Position numbers and translations under genes: made by a program. A stretch of DNA of 64,000 nt from a bacterium (GTDB lineage: Bacteria > Zhuqueibacterota > Zhuqueibacteria > Residuimicrobiales > Oceaniaggregativiventaceae), in NCBI GenBank assembly GCA_029565675.1, contig JAKQNP010000051.1:177456-241455 (forward strand), read 5' to 3'. The notes below the pieces were generated by a model. It saw nothing but the letters and a program-made list of their open reading frames with translations. It searched no databases and was not told where the DNA came from. Positions 29,872-38,991 of the stretch are shown in pieces. The stretch's first letter is position 1, and each line of letters opens with the position of its first letter.

Positions 29872-31250
29872 TTGTCCTGAAGATCGGCGGTTCATCGCTG
29901 AAAACGGTGCAATCTCTCGATCTGATCATCCGCTTGCTGCAGCAGCAGACCGACAAGCGACGCATCATCGTCCTCTCTGCCCTGAACGGAGTGACCAACC
30001 ATCTGATGAAAAGCACTGCCGAAGCGCTGCAAACAGATCGCAAGATCAGCGGTTTGCTCGATTACCTGTGCACTCTGCATCGGGAGTGGATCATCAATGC
30101 GATTGCTTCCCCGGTGCTCAAAAACCGGGTCAAGGATGAGATCGATTATTTGTTGTCGCGATTGGAAAAATTGCTCTACGGAATAGCTTATACAGGCGAA
30201 TGCACACGCCGGACACGCGATCTTGTGGCCTCTATGGGAGAGCGGTTGGCGGTTCATTTGCTGGCGGGATATCTGACAGACCGGCAGATCGAAGCGGTGG
30301 GACTGGAAGCGGATAAAATTGGCATCGTCGCCGACGGCGATTTTGGCAACGCCACGGCCAATCTGCCGCAAACCGCAGAGAAACTGCCGCTGTCTGTTCT
30401 TCCCTATGTCGAAAAAGGCGTGATTCCGGTCATCACCGGTTTTTTTGGTGTGACGGTTGACAACCACACCATAACCTTTGGCCGCGGTGGTTCGGATTAC
30501 AGTGCTGCGGTCGTTGCAGCGGCGCTCAATTGCAGTGAATTGCAAATCTGGAAAGATGTGGATGGATTTCTGACCGCCGATCCGACCATCGCTCCAGATG
30601 CGCAACCCTTGACTTATTTGTCGTATGATGAGGCTGCCGAACTCTCCTATTTTGGTGCGCGAATCCTGCATCCGCGCACGGTTGGACCGCTGGCTCAGCG
30701 CAATATTCCAGCGGTGATCAAAAACACCTTTCGTCCGGAAGCACCAGGCACCCGGATCGGCGCCGAAAAACGACAGAACGATGGGATCATCAAGAGCGTG
30801 ACCTTCAATCCCCAGATCGGCTATCTGCGTCTCGAAGGAGCAGGGCTCGGCCAGCAAGTGGGATTTTTACAGCAGGTGGTGTCAGTGCTCAGTCAACACG
30901 ATATCAATATCATTTCGGTGATCACCGCCCAGACGGCGGTGAACCTGTTGCTGGAAAAATCTGATATTAATCGAAGCAAAAGCTTTATCGAAATGACGAG
31001 CATCCCGGGTATCGATCATCTGGAGCCAGTGCTGGATGTGGCGCTGGTGGGAGTTGTAGGTGAGGGATTGTCGGCCACTCGCGGACTGGCTGCTCGGGTG
31101 TTTGCGGCGGTTGCCGAGTCAGGTACCAACGTTGAGATGATTGTCTCCGGCGCTTCACAGGTGGCGCAATATTTTATCATTAAAGAAAGCGATGTGGTGC
31201 CGACCATACTGGCAATCCATCGTGAGTTTTTTAGCAAAAAAAATAACTGA
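29868..31250 (+). CDS. lysC: Aspartate kinase with ACT domains
   Basis: IVLKIGGSSLKTVQ, FGRGGSDYSAAVVAAAL, C-terminal ACT segments (QVVSVLSQHDINIISVIT...AESGTNVEMIVSGAS). Confidence 0.92.
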   Translation: MIVLKIGGSSLKTVQSLDLIIRLLQQQTDKRRIIVLSALNGVTNHLMKSTAEALQTDRKISGLLDYLCTLHREWIINAIASPVLKNRVKDEIDYLLSRLEKLLYGIAYTGECTRRTRDLVASMGERLAVHLLAGYLTDRQIEAVGLEADKIGIVADGDFGNATANLPQTAEKLPLSVLPYVEKGVIPVITGFFGVTVDNHTITFGRGGSDYSAAVVAAALNCSELQIWKDVDGFLTADPTIAPDAQPLTYLSYDEAAELSYFGARILHPRTVGPLAQRNIPAVIKNTFRPEAPGTRIGAEKRQNDGIIKSVTFNPQIGYLRLEGAGLGQQVGFLQQVVSVLSQHDINIISVITAQTAVNLLLEKSDINRSKSFIEMTSIPGIDHLEPVLDVALVGVVGEGLSATRGLAARVFAAVAESGTNVEMIVSGASQVAQYFIIKESDVVPTILAIHREFFSKKNN

Positions 31251-31302
31251 GTTTCTGCTTCGGCAGTGTCAATACCAGCAGGCCAATAACAAAGACAACG
31301 CT

Positions 31303-33072
31303 ATGAAAACCGCATACTCGCTCAATGCTGACAAAATTATTATCGATTATTCATCGTTCTATTGTGAAACGCCGGAAAAACTCCTGCGCAGCAGACCTTT
31401 TGCCGATGTAACCAGCCGCTATTTGGAAACGATAGCCGAACGCGAAACGCCGGTTTACCTCTATTTCCGCCAATTCTATTCGGAGCAAGACATCCTAAAC
31501 CTTTCGCAGGACGTCATTGCTGCGCTGAGGTTGTTGACGACCCACCGTTCAGATGAAGTCAGCGCGCTCAGCCCATCTCTTGCCCACCTTTTGAGCGATA
31601 CCGCACAGTTTTATGAGTTTGTCGAAGGTCTCTACAATTATTGGCGTACGTTTGAACGTTACATTGTTCTCGCGGCACCAAAGACGCGATTGCGCACCCG
31701 CGACAGCATTCATCACGCTTCTTTTATTCATGCCAATGAAACTCTTCGGTTGCTCATATTGCGCACCTATCGCACCATCTGCGATAATTTGGTCGATACG
31801 CCGTTTCGGGTTTACCGGCAATTGCCGGCAGGTGCGCAATTCGGTCTTTTGCTGCAGCATGTGTTGTGGGATTGCCCGACACCCTATGAAACCTTGCGCA
31901 AAATTCCCTTTATCCGGCTGACGTTGTTGGAACCGCCTGTCATCCTCTACCCACGCCGCAACACGCGATCGGGTTTGTTCCGCGAAGTACGGCAGAATCC
32001 CGTTGATGACCTCGAACTCGCTCCGGAAAGTTGGTTTTGTTACCCGGCAAAAATCGGCAAATTGTTGGCGTTTACCTATTTTCATAAAGATTTCATGTCG
32101 CACGGCGCTTCATTGGCCAATCTTTTCGAGCTGGCGAATTACGAAGATATCGTCGATCGACGGCCGGACATTGTCATGATCTTCGGCGGGCCATCGCTCA
32201 AATTCACCGAAGAACAAACAGTCTTTCACCAAGACCATCACAGCGGGATGATCGTTGGATATGTGGTCGGTTGCGAGGAGATCGATTATTTCGGTTATAT
32301 GAAAAAAATGCTGCTGACCCTGCATAACGTCATTATGCTCGATCGCGGCCATTTGCCCGTCCACGGCGCCATGGTTACGATCCAATTAAAGTCCAACGTC
32401 AAGGCGAATGTGGTGGTGGTCGGCGATAGCGGCGCCGGCAAGTCAGAGACGCTGGAAGCGGTTCGTATCCTGGCGGGCAATTATATCCGCGACATGTCGG
32501 TCATCTTCGACGATATGGGCTCGCTGGATTTTTCCGGACCAAGGGTTCTCGGTTTTGGTACTGAAACCGGGGCGTTTTTGCGCCTGGACGATCTGCAACC
32601 CGGCTATGCCTTCGAACAATTCGACCGGTCGATATTTATGAATCCGAATCTGACCAATGCGCGAGTTATTCTGCCGGTGACAACCTATCGTCGGATTGTG
32701 CGGGGCGAGACAGTCGATTTTTTTCTCTATGCCAACAATTACGAAAAAGTGGGGGCTGAACAGCCGGTACTTGAGTTGTTCCAAACGGCAGATGCAGCTT
32801 TGCCGGTCTTCCGGGCCGGACGGCGAAAGGCCAAGGGCACGACGTCGGAATCGGGAGTGGTGGACAGCTACTTTGCCAATCCCTTTGGCGCACCACAGCG
32901 ACGAACCGTGCATGAAAAACTGGCAGTCGAATTAATGCACAAACTCTTTGCCAGCAAAACAGTTGTCGGGCAACTGCGAACCCAACTGGGAATCGAGGGC
33001 ATGGAGCAATCCGGCCCGCAGCAGGCAGCCCGCACGCTTTTTGATTGGATAAACAAGTCTCACCCCTGTTAA
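31303..33072 (+). CDS. HPr kinase/PEP carboxykinase-like P-loop protein (589 aa)
   Basis: Walker A VVVVGDSGAGKSETLEAVRIL; MKTAYS start at 31303 (the longer ORF overlaps lysC); C-term VVGQLRTQLGIEGME. Confidence 0.65.
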   Translation: MKTAYSLNADKIIIDYSSFYCETPEKLLRSRPFADVTSRYLETIAERETPVYLYFRQFYSEQDILNLSQDVIAALRLLTTHRSDEVSALSPSLAHLLSDTAQFYEFVEGLYNYWRTFERYIVLAAPKTRLRTRDSIHHASFIHANETLRLLILRTYRTICDNLVDTPFRVYRQLPAGAQFGLLLQHVLWDCPTPYETLRKIPFIRLTLLEPPVILYPRRNTRSGLFREVRQNPVDDLELAPESWFCYPAKIGKLLAFTYFHKDFMSHGASLANLFELANYEDIVDRRPDIVMIFGGPSLKFTEEQTVFHQDHHSGMIVGYVVGCEEIDYFGYMKKMLLTLHNVIMLDRGHLPVHGAMVTIQLKSNVKANVVVVGDSGAGKSETLEAVRILAGNYIRDMSVIFDDMGSLDFSGPRVLGFGTETGAFLRLDDLQPGYAFEQFDRSIFMNPNLTNARVILPVTTYRRIVRGETVDFFLYANNYEKVGAEQPVLELFQTADAALPVFRAGRRKAKGTTSESGVVDSYFANPFGAPQRRTVHEKLAVELMHKLFASKTVVGQLRTQLGIEGMEQSGPQQAARTLFDWINKSHPC

Positions 33073-33176
33073 TCGGGTTGGGACGACACATTCGGAAACA
33101 AAACAACAAAGGATGGGCTGGACAGGCTATCATTGGACTGGTTTGGATCATCATCTTTATGGAGGTACCTTTTATC

Positions 33177-34424
33177 ATGTCAACCATTAAACTTCCCGTG
33201 ATCATTCATGGCGTGACCGGGCGCATGGGACAAATCGCATTGCGGGCTCTGCAGCTGATCGCGAAAAAACAAATGACCCGAGTGGCTGGAGATGTCATCG
33301 AACCGGTGCCGATCGGTGTGGGGCGAAACTTGGAAAAAATGCAAGCCATGGCCAAAGAAAAAGGCCTGTCACATATGTTCACGGAATTGGACGCAGCAGT
33401 GGAGTTTGCTCATTCGATCAATCCCACAAAGCAGGTCTACCACAATACTGTTGCTACCGGGATACGCCGCGCCGTTTTGCTGGAGGCCTTGCCGTTTCTC
33501 GATCCATCGACCTGCGGTGTCTATATGGAAAAACCGTTGGCCGCCAACTATGCCGACGGCTTTGCCATTGTTGACGCTCTGGAAAAGGGCGGATTTATTC
33601 ACGGTGTGGTACATCATATGCTTTCGACTCCTGGCCTGCGAAAAGCGATTGAATTGTTGCCGCAGATCAAGCCACTCAGCGCCCAGATGTTGTTCGGCTA
33701 CGAGGTGGGTTCTGGACTGGGCGGCAACAAAGAGTTCTGCGCTCAACGTCCGGATTTCAATTGGACACTGGCAGAGGCCGGCGGTGGAATTATCCTCGAT
33801 ATGTGCCATGAAGGGTATCTGTCGCAGGCTCTGTTCGGCGATACGGTTGCCTTGAGCTGCATCGCCAGGTTGGTAGTACCACAACGGCTCAGCAGCGACG
33901 GCAAAACCATCATCGATTGCGATGTCGAAGACTATTCCCAATTGACCCGACAACATGCCAATGGCGTGGTCAATACTTCGGTGTGGTCCTGGTATCGGCG
34001 AGTGAACTCTGAGTTTGGGCCTCTTGAAATCACGATCGATGGCGAAGGCGGCTCATTGGTCTTTGGCCTGTATGGGTTGAAGGTGCAGTGGAAAGAGAGT
34101 GCACCTGCCAATCGCTGGGAAAAATCGGTCTCCGGTGAAAAGATCGAATGGCGCGATCACTGGCAATACATCGAGATGGATTATGAGGATCCTTTTGCTT
34201 TTGAACTGGCCGAATACCTTGGCAATTTTATGCAAGGCAAAAAATACCGCAAAAATGCGATTCAGGCATTGAACATCCTCAGTGAGGTGGAAGCGCAGTA
34301 TACCAGTGCGGCAAACAGCGGCAGCATGGTGAGACGCGGCGCGATGACCTATTATCCGCAACCTGTGCCGGCCGGTTGGAAACCGGAAAGATTGCAAGGC
34401 AAACTTTTAACGGTTAAGAGATGA
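33177..34424 (+). CDS. Gfo/Idh/MocA or DapB-like NAD(P)-dependent oxidoreductase
   Basis: GGAGGT RBS; PVIIHGVTGRMGQIALRAL Rossmann motif; CGVYMEKPLAANYADGFAIVDAL (EKP motif). Confidence 0.7.
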   Translation: MSTIKLPVIIHGVTGRMGQIALRALQLIAKKQMTRVAGDVIEPVPIGVGRNLEKMQAMAKEKGLSHMFTELDAAVEFAHSINPTKQVYHNTVATGIRRAVLLEALPFLDPSTCGVYMEKPLAANYADGFAIVDALEKGGFIHGVVHHMLSTPGLRKAIELLPQIKPLSAQMLFGYEVGSGLGGNKEFCAQRPDFNWTLAEAGGGIILDMCHEGYLSQALFGDTVALSCIARLVVPQRLSSDGKTIIDCDVEDYSQLTRQHANGVVNTSVWSWYRRVNSEFGPLEITIDGEGGSLVFGLYGLKVQWKESAPANRWEKSVSGEKIEWRDHWQYIEMDYEDPFAFELAEYLGNFMQGKKYRKNAIQALNILSEVEAQYTSAANSGSMVRRGAMTYYPQPVPAGWKPERLQGKLLTVKR

Positions 34425-35638
34425 GGCCCAACTATCAACTGCGCGAATTGCTGCTCAAACAACACGTCTCGATTCGCGATGTATACGAGCGGCAATGCGA
34501 TAAGGAAATCCTCGCCACCACAGCGATGTATGGTCCATGGACTCCTGCGGGAGAGTTCGACTGGCCGAGTTATGACAATCTGGTCAGAGAGGTGATCCGC
34601 AGCGAAAGCGTGCCTGCCACCAATGTGGATACCACATGGGCGATCTACAACGATTGGGAACTGACCAAACAGTTGATCTGGCGGACAGCGGAAATCGCCA
34701 CTGAATTGAGCGATTACATCGCCGTTGATCGGCCTTTGCTGGTGGCGGGTTTAAACACCAATTCCTTCGAGATTACAGCGGATCAAGTGGCGGGTGCTCT
34801 GCGTCAGCAAATTGCCGAGATCGATGCCGGTTTGCGCGAACGGCAGTTAACCGAGCGGATCCGCTATATGCCGGTGCCGGATCGCCGGCTCTACCATGCC
34901 GATAGCGCGACCAAGGTCCGCGTTTATCGGAACATCGGGCAGATGATCAGCGATTTTACCGACTTTGGCCTGGTATTTTTTGAGCTCGATATCGGCATTC
35001 CAGGCTTTGGTTCCAATTTTACGGTGGAAGAGATCGAAATGATTCTCGCCGAAACACTCGCAATACAGGAATACAAGAGCGCTTTGATCACCCAAAAACA
35101 GCGCTTCAGCTGCATCTATGACTATTGCGATGATATGATCCGCATCAATCTTGTCGAAAAAACAGCGCCGGAGCGGGTGCAGTACTCCACCGGCAACGAT
35201 TGGTTTATCGCTCTGGCGCGCTATGGCAAGAACATTAAAAAACACGGCTACTTGCTCGGCGCTTCTCAGATCAGTCCGGAGCTGTTCAAATTGTGGCGCG
35301 ATTTTGTCAGACAGGCAAGACCTTGTGCTTTGGCGATCGAGCAGGATCTGCAGGCCGCGGCCAAGGATTTCTGGACACCTGGCAATGTCGGCATCTATCG
35401 CCACTATCTCGGCATCTTTCTCGCAATGACCGGCAAGATCCGCTATCCGCTGCCGCATCCGAAAACCGATTCCCGGTTTCGTGTGTTGGCGGAAGACTAT
35501 TTTATACCGCTTCGGCACGCGATCCGTTTGAATTTGCTCGACCGCCGAGATGCCAAGTGGATTGTACGCCAGATGATCCCCGGGTGTGATTCGTGGAGTG
35601 ATGAGCAGATACAGAAGCGAATCGAATGGCTCGGATAA
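34421..35638 (+). CDS. Hypothetical protein, possibly dihydrodipicolinate synthase (DapA)-family TIM barrel
   Basis: ATGA overlap with the upstream oxidoreductase; C-terminal region ...YRHYLGIFLAMTGKIRYPLPHP reminiscent of DapA-like C-termini; weak. Confidence 0.4.
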   Translation: MRPNYQLRELLLKQHVSIRDVYERQCDKEILATTAMYGPWTPAGEFDWPSYDNLVREVIRSESVPATNVDTTWAIYNDWELTKQLIWRTAEIATELSDYIAVDRPLLVAGLNTNSFEITADQVAGALRQQIAEIDAGLRERQLTERIRYMPVPDRRLYHADSATKVRVYRNIGQMISDFTDFGLVFFELDIGIPGFGSNFTVEEIEMILAETLAIQEYKSALITQKQRFSCIYDYCDDMIRINLVEKTAPERVQYSTGNDWFIALARYGKNIKKHGYLLGASQISPELFKLWRDFVRQARPCALAIEQDLQAAAKDFWTPGNVGIYRHYLGIFLAMTGKIRYPLPHPKTDSRFRVLAEDYFIPLRHAIRLNLLDRRDAKWIVRQMIPGCDSWSDEQIQKRIEWLG

Positions 35639-35640
35639 AA

Positions 35641-35675
35641 AAAAGCCCGTCATTACTGACGGGCCTTTTTTTATT
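35641..35675. terminator. Bidirectional intrinsic terminator between convergent genes
   Basis: A-run, GCCCGTCA (35645-35652) / TGACGGGC (35657-35664), 4-nt loop, then CTTTTTTT. Confidence 0.92.
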
Positions 35676-37551
35676 TTTCCGAGTTTTCTCTAATGCCGAA
35701 TTTTGAATCGATATTCAGAAAGGGGATAACAAAGAAGACCGGCAGGCAGGCGATCAATACCCAGATAAAAAAGTGCTGGTAGCCGATCAATTCCTGCAGC
35801 CATCCAGAAAACATACCGGGCAACATCATTCCCAGAGCCATAAATGCAGTGGTGATGGCAAAATGCGAAGTTTCGAATTGCCCTCTGGAGATATAGATTT
35901 GGTAGAGCATGTAGGCGGTAAAGCCGAAGCCATAGCCGAATTGTTCGAGCGAGACACACAGATTGATGAGAATAAAGTTATCGGTCAAGGAATGCGACAG
36001 GTACACATAGACCAGATCGGGCACATTGATGGCAAAGGCCATCCACAGCAGCATTTTTCTGAGTCCAAATTTTGCGGCGACAAGGCCGCCGAGAATACCG
36101 CCGGCGGTCAAAAAGATCAAGCCGATCGTGCCGTACACCAGGCCAACCTGGCCGGTGGTCAAGCCCAAACCGCCCACCTCACGCGCATCGAGCAAAAAGG
36201 GTGATGCCAGTTTCACCAACTGCGACTCTCCCAGGCGAAACAAAAGCAGGAAAGCGATGCTGCGGCCGATAGTTTTTTTCTGGAAAAAGGTCACAAAGGG
36301 CTGCTTGAATTCTTTCAGCACGCCGGCGATTGACTGGCCGCTGTGTGCTTGACTGGACGCGGGTACCGGCAGAATAAAAGTGTGATAGAGCCAGAGCAGG
36401 ATGAAAAGAACGGCTGCTGATCCGATGGTAATGACCCAGGAGAGCGGAATGTTGCCAGCCCGGGTGATAAAATCGGTATCTGTTTGCTTTTTAAGCTTGG
36501 GATCGAGCTGAATCAGTGCTCCGGCAGGCTGGTTCCAGTTTTTTTCGGTAAAAACAAATCGATTTCCCAGGATCAGACGAATGTCCGGATTTCGGCTTTC
36601 CTGGCCGAAATTGAGCACGATTTCCTTGCCAAACGGCGGCGGTGCGGATAGCTGAAAATAGATAATCCCGAGATTGCCGTTCTTGTCGATTTCCGCCTGC
36701 GAGGTTTTGGGGCCGAACTGATCCCGTATCCAGGCGGCCAATGGTCGAGAGATTTGTTTTTCCCACCAGCCCGGCTTGTCGCTGTCTTCTTGTTGCCGGT
36801 TGGCCAGGATCTCGTGTTGCTGCCCGCGTTCGTGATTCCAGGTGTCGACCTGTTGCCGCCATGCCGCTATTTGCTGGGCAGAGCGGGAAACGATGGGGAT
36901 TTGCAGAGTATCCGCCGAAGCGATGATGCGCAGATCGCCGGGCAACGGCGACGTGGTCGCAACGCTGTCGGGATGCGGAATTTCTTGCACCACAGAGGCG
37001 ACAGGGGCGGCTGTCACATGGAGATGATAGGCCTCAAGACCGCTGTGGTTTTGAATATAGCCGGCCATGATGACCAGCAACCCTTGACCCACGATCATCG
37101 CCAAACGATAGAATGTGCTGCGCACTCCGACGTAGAGTGCTTGTTGATGGGAGTTCAGGGCGCTCATGTAGAAACCGTCTGCAGCGATGTCGTGAGTCGC
37201 CGAGCCAAAAGCGATGAGCCAAAGAAAAGCCAGGGTGTATCGGAAGAAATTCGGCAAAGGAATCGTCAGGGCGATACAGGCAAATCCGGCGCCGATGAAG
37301 AGCTGCATGAGCAAGACCCAGAAGCGATTGGTGCGCCATAAATCGACTATCGGGCTCCAGAACGGTTTGATCACCCAGGGAAGATAGAGCAGTCCGGTGT
37401 AGAGGGCGATATCGGTATTGGAAATCCCCAGAGTCTTGAACATGATTACCGATACGACATTGACGATGATGTAGGGGAGTCCCTCTGCCATATAGAGGGT
37501 GGGTATCCAAAGGAACGGACGATTGCTGGTTTTGCCGCTTATTTTTTGCAT
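35671..37551 (-). CDS. AmpG/PUCC-like MFS permease with large inserted soluble segment
   Basis: FLWIPTLYMAEGLPYIIVNVVSVIMFKTLGISNTDIALYTGLLYLPWVIKPFWSPIVD; ~200-aa hydrophilic insertion mid-protein. Confidence 0.75.
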   Translation of the reverse strand: MQKISGKTSNRPFLWIPTLYMAEGLPYIIVNVVSVIMFKTLGISNTDIALYTGLLYLPWVIKPFWSPIVDLWRTNRFWVLLMQLFIGAGFACIALTIPLPNFFRYTLAFLWLIAFGSATHDIAADGFYMSALNSHQQALYVGVRSTFYRLAMIVGQGLLVIMAGYIQNHSGLEAYHLHVTAAPVASVVQEIPHPDSVATTSPLPGDLRIIASADTLQIPIVSRSAQQIAAWRQQVDTWNHERGQQHEILANRQQEDSDKPGWWEKQISRPLAAWIRDQFGPKTSQAEIDKNGNLGIIYFQLSAPPPFGKEIVLNFGQESRNPDIRLILGNRFVFTEKNWNQPAGALIQLDPKLKKQTDTDFITRAGNIPLSWVITIGSAAVLFILLWLYHTFILPVPASSQAHSGQSIAGVLKEFKQPFVTFFQKKTIGRSIAFLLLFRLGESQLVKLASPFLLDAREVGGLGLTTGQVGLVYGTIGLIFLTAGGILGGLVAAKFGLRKMLLWMAFAINVPDLVYVYLSHSLTDNFILINLCVSLEQFGYGFGFTAYMLYQIYISRGQFETSHFAITTAFMALGMMLPGMFSGWLQELIGYQHFFIWVLIACLPVFFVIPFLNIDSKFGIRENSEK

Positions 37552-37609
37552 CGCCGGGCTCCGCTTGTGATGGGTTGGCCAATGTTATGCGTTCGGCTGC
37601 GGAAACGCA

Positions 37610-38068
37610 TCACGACTCTTTTTCTTCTTGCTCTGTCGAAGATGGCGGATTCGGCACGGTCAGACGAAACTCTTCGACTGTCATTTGCAGTTCGATATTG
37701 AAATAGCGGTAGAGATCGCTCAAAATCGTGCCGCCGTCCTGGCCGAGTTTGGAGGTCAAGGTTAGTCCGGCAAACTCGCTCTTGACCACATCGACATCGT
37801 CTCCCTGTCCCAGTTTGACCTTTTTTTGTTTGATGCTGAACGGCTTGATGGTGACAGCCGGCAGGGTATATTGATCGCCTGTCAGGTTGTCTTCCAGAGT
37901 AACGCGCACCAAACCGCGCACCATATTGTTGAACAACTCGCCGACTTGCCGGCTGTTGTCCACTTCAGCATCGATTTGGACGACCACCGTGCGGATGATT
38001 TCACCCTCCTCACCCTTGTCGTCGGCGGGCCAGTATCTTTTTAAAATTGCGCGGTCGAAAACCAACAT
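37610..38068 (-). CDS. Conserved hypothetical protein (152 aa)
   Basis: Standalone ORF between MFS gene and divergent promoter; no recognisable motif. Confidence 0.55.
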   Translation of the reverse strand: MLVFDRAILKRYWPADDKGEEGEIIRTVVVQIDAEVDNSRQVGELFNNMVRGLVRVTLEDNLTGDQYTLPAVTIKPFSIKQKKVKLGQGDDVDVVKSEFAGLTLTSKLGQDGGTILSDLYRYFNIELQMTVEEFRLTVPNPPSSTEQEEKES

Positions 38069-38208
38069 GCAGGTTCCCTTTCAGAATGGCGGTTGTTGCG
38101 ATAGGTCGATTTTGGAGTCCAAGGCATTCAAAGCGTGTTTTTCAACTTACAAAAACTCTGCCTATCATGCAAGAGCAATTGCGGGCATCTTTTGCGCCAA
38201 AATATCGC

Positions 38209-38237
38209 TTGACAGTTGGGCGTAAAATCGCTATAAT
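38209..38237 (+). promoter_or_regulatory. Full-consensus sigma70 promoter for DUF151 gene
   Basis: TTGACA (38209-38214) - 17 nt - TATAAT (38232-38237), ~43 bp upstream of ATG. Confidence 0.85.
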
Positions 38238-38279
38238 AAAATCCAATTAAATCCCCACAAGCTGGAGAAAGAGTTTAGC

Positions 38280-38855
38280 ATGCTGGTTCGCGTTAAAGTC
38301 GAAAGAGTCACCCTCGATACGGCGACCAGTCGATTTGTGGTTATTCTCAAGGATGAGAACCAGAATCGGTGGCTCCCCATTGTTGTCGGATCAACCGAAG
38401 CGCAAGCCATCGCGCTGCAGCTGGAGAACATCTCGCCCCCTCGACCCCTAACTCATGATCTGATCAAAAATCTGCTCGAGTCATTGGATGTCAATATTTC
38501 ACGCATCGTGGTGAGCGATCTGCGCGAAAACACCTATTACGCTTTAATCGGTTTGCAGAGCGACCATCTGTTTCAGGACGTCGACGCTCGCCCGAGTGAT
38601 GCTATCGCCCTGGCCTTGCGCATGAATGCCCCCATTTTTGTCGAAGATGGCGTGATGCAGCGCGCTTCAATCAGCGAAAAACACGAAGAAACCGAGCACC
38701 ACCGCGACGATGAAGATCTGTCGCCCAGCGACAAGCTCGAACAGCTCAATACCGATTTGCAAAAAGCCGTTAAGGATGAACGCTACGAAGAAGCCGCGCA
38801 GATCCGCGACGAGATTAAGAAAATCAAAACGAGTTTACGCCAAAGCTCGGAATAA
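38280..38855 (+). CDS. Bifunctional nuclease family protein (DUF151) with C-terminal UVR motif
   Basis: LPIVVGSTEAQAIALQLE...RPSDAIALALRMNAPIFVEDGV; C-term LNTDLQKAVKDERYEEAAQIRDEIKKI (UvrB/C motif). Confidence 0.88.
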   Translation: MLVRVKVERVTLDTATSRFVVILKDENQNRWLPIVVGSTEAQAIALQLENISPPRPLTHDLIKNLLESLDVNISRIVVSDLRENTYYALIGLQSDHLFQDVDARPSDAIALALRMNAPIFVEDGVMQRASISEKHEETEHHRDDEDLSPSDKLEQLNTDLQKAVKDERYEEAAQIRDEIKKIKTSLRQSSE

Positions 38856-38870
38856 CGTGCCGACTTGTTG

Positions 38871-38894
38871 AGCCTCCCGCTGGGAGGCTTTTTT
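38871..38894 (+). terminator. Intrinsic terminator after DUF151 gene
   Basis: AGCCTCCC / GGGAGGCT, 3-nt loop, TTTTTT. Confidence 0.88.
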
Positions 38895-38991
38895 GCTTGA
38901 TCCGGCGCAGCCGGGAAAACCGTTTTATCCGCCACAGTTGCTCGACCTTGATGGAAAATCGCACTCATCATGAAGCGGAGGTAAACTCGAT

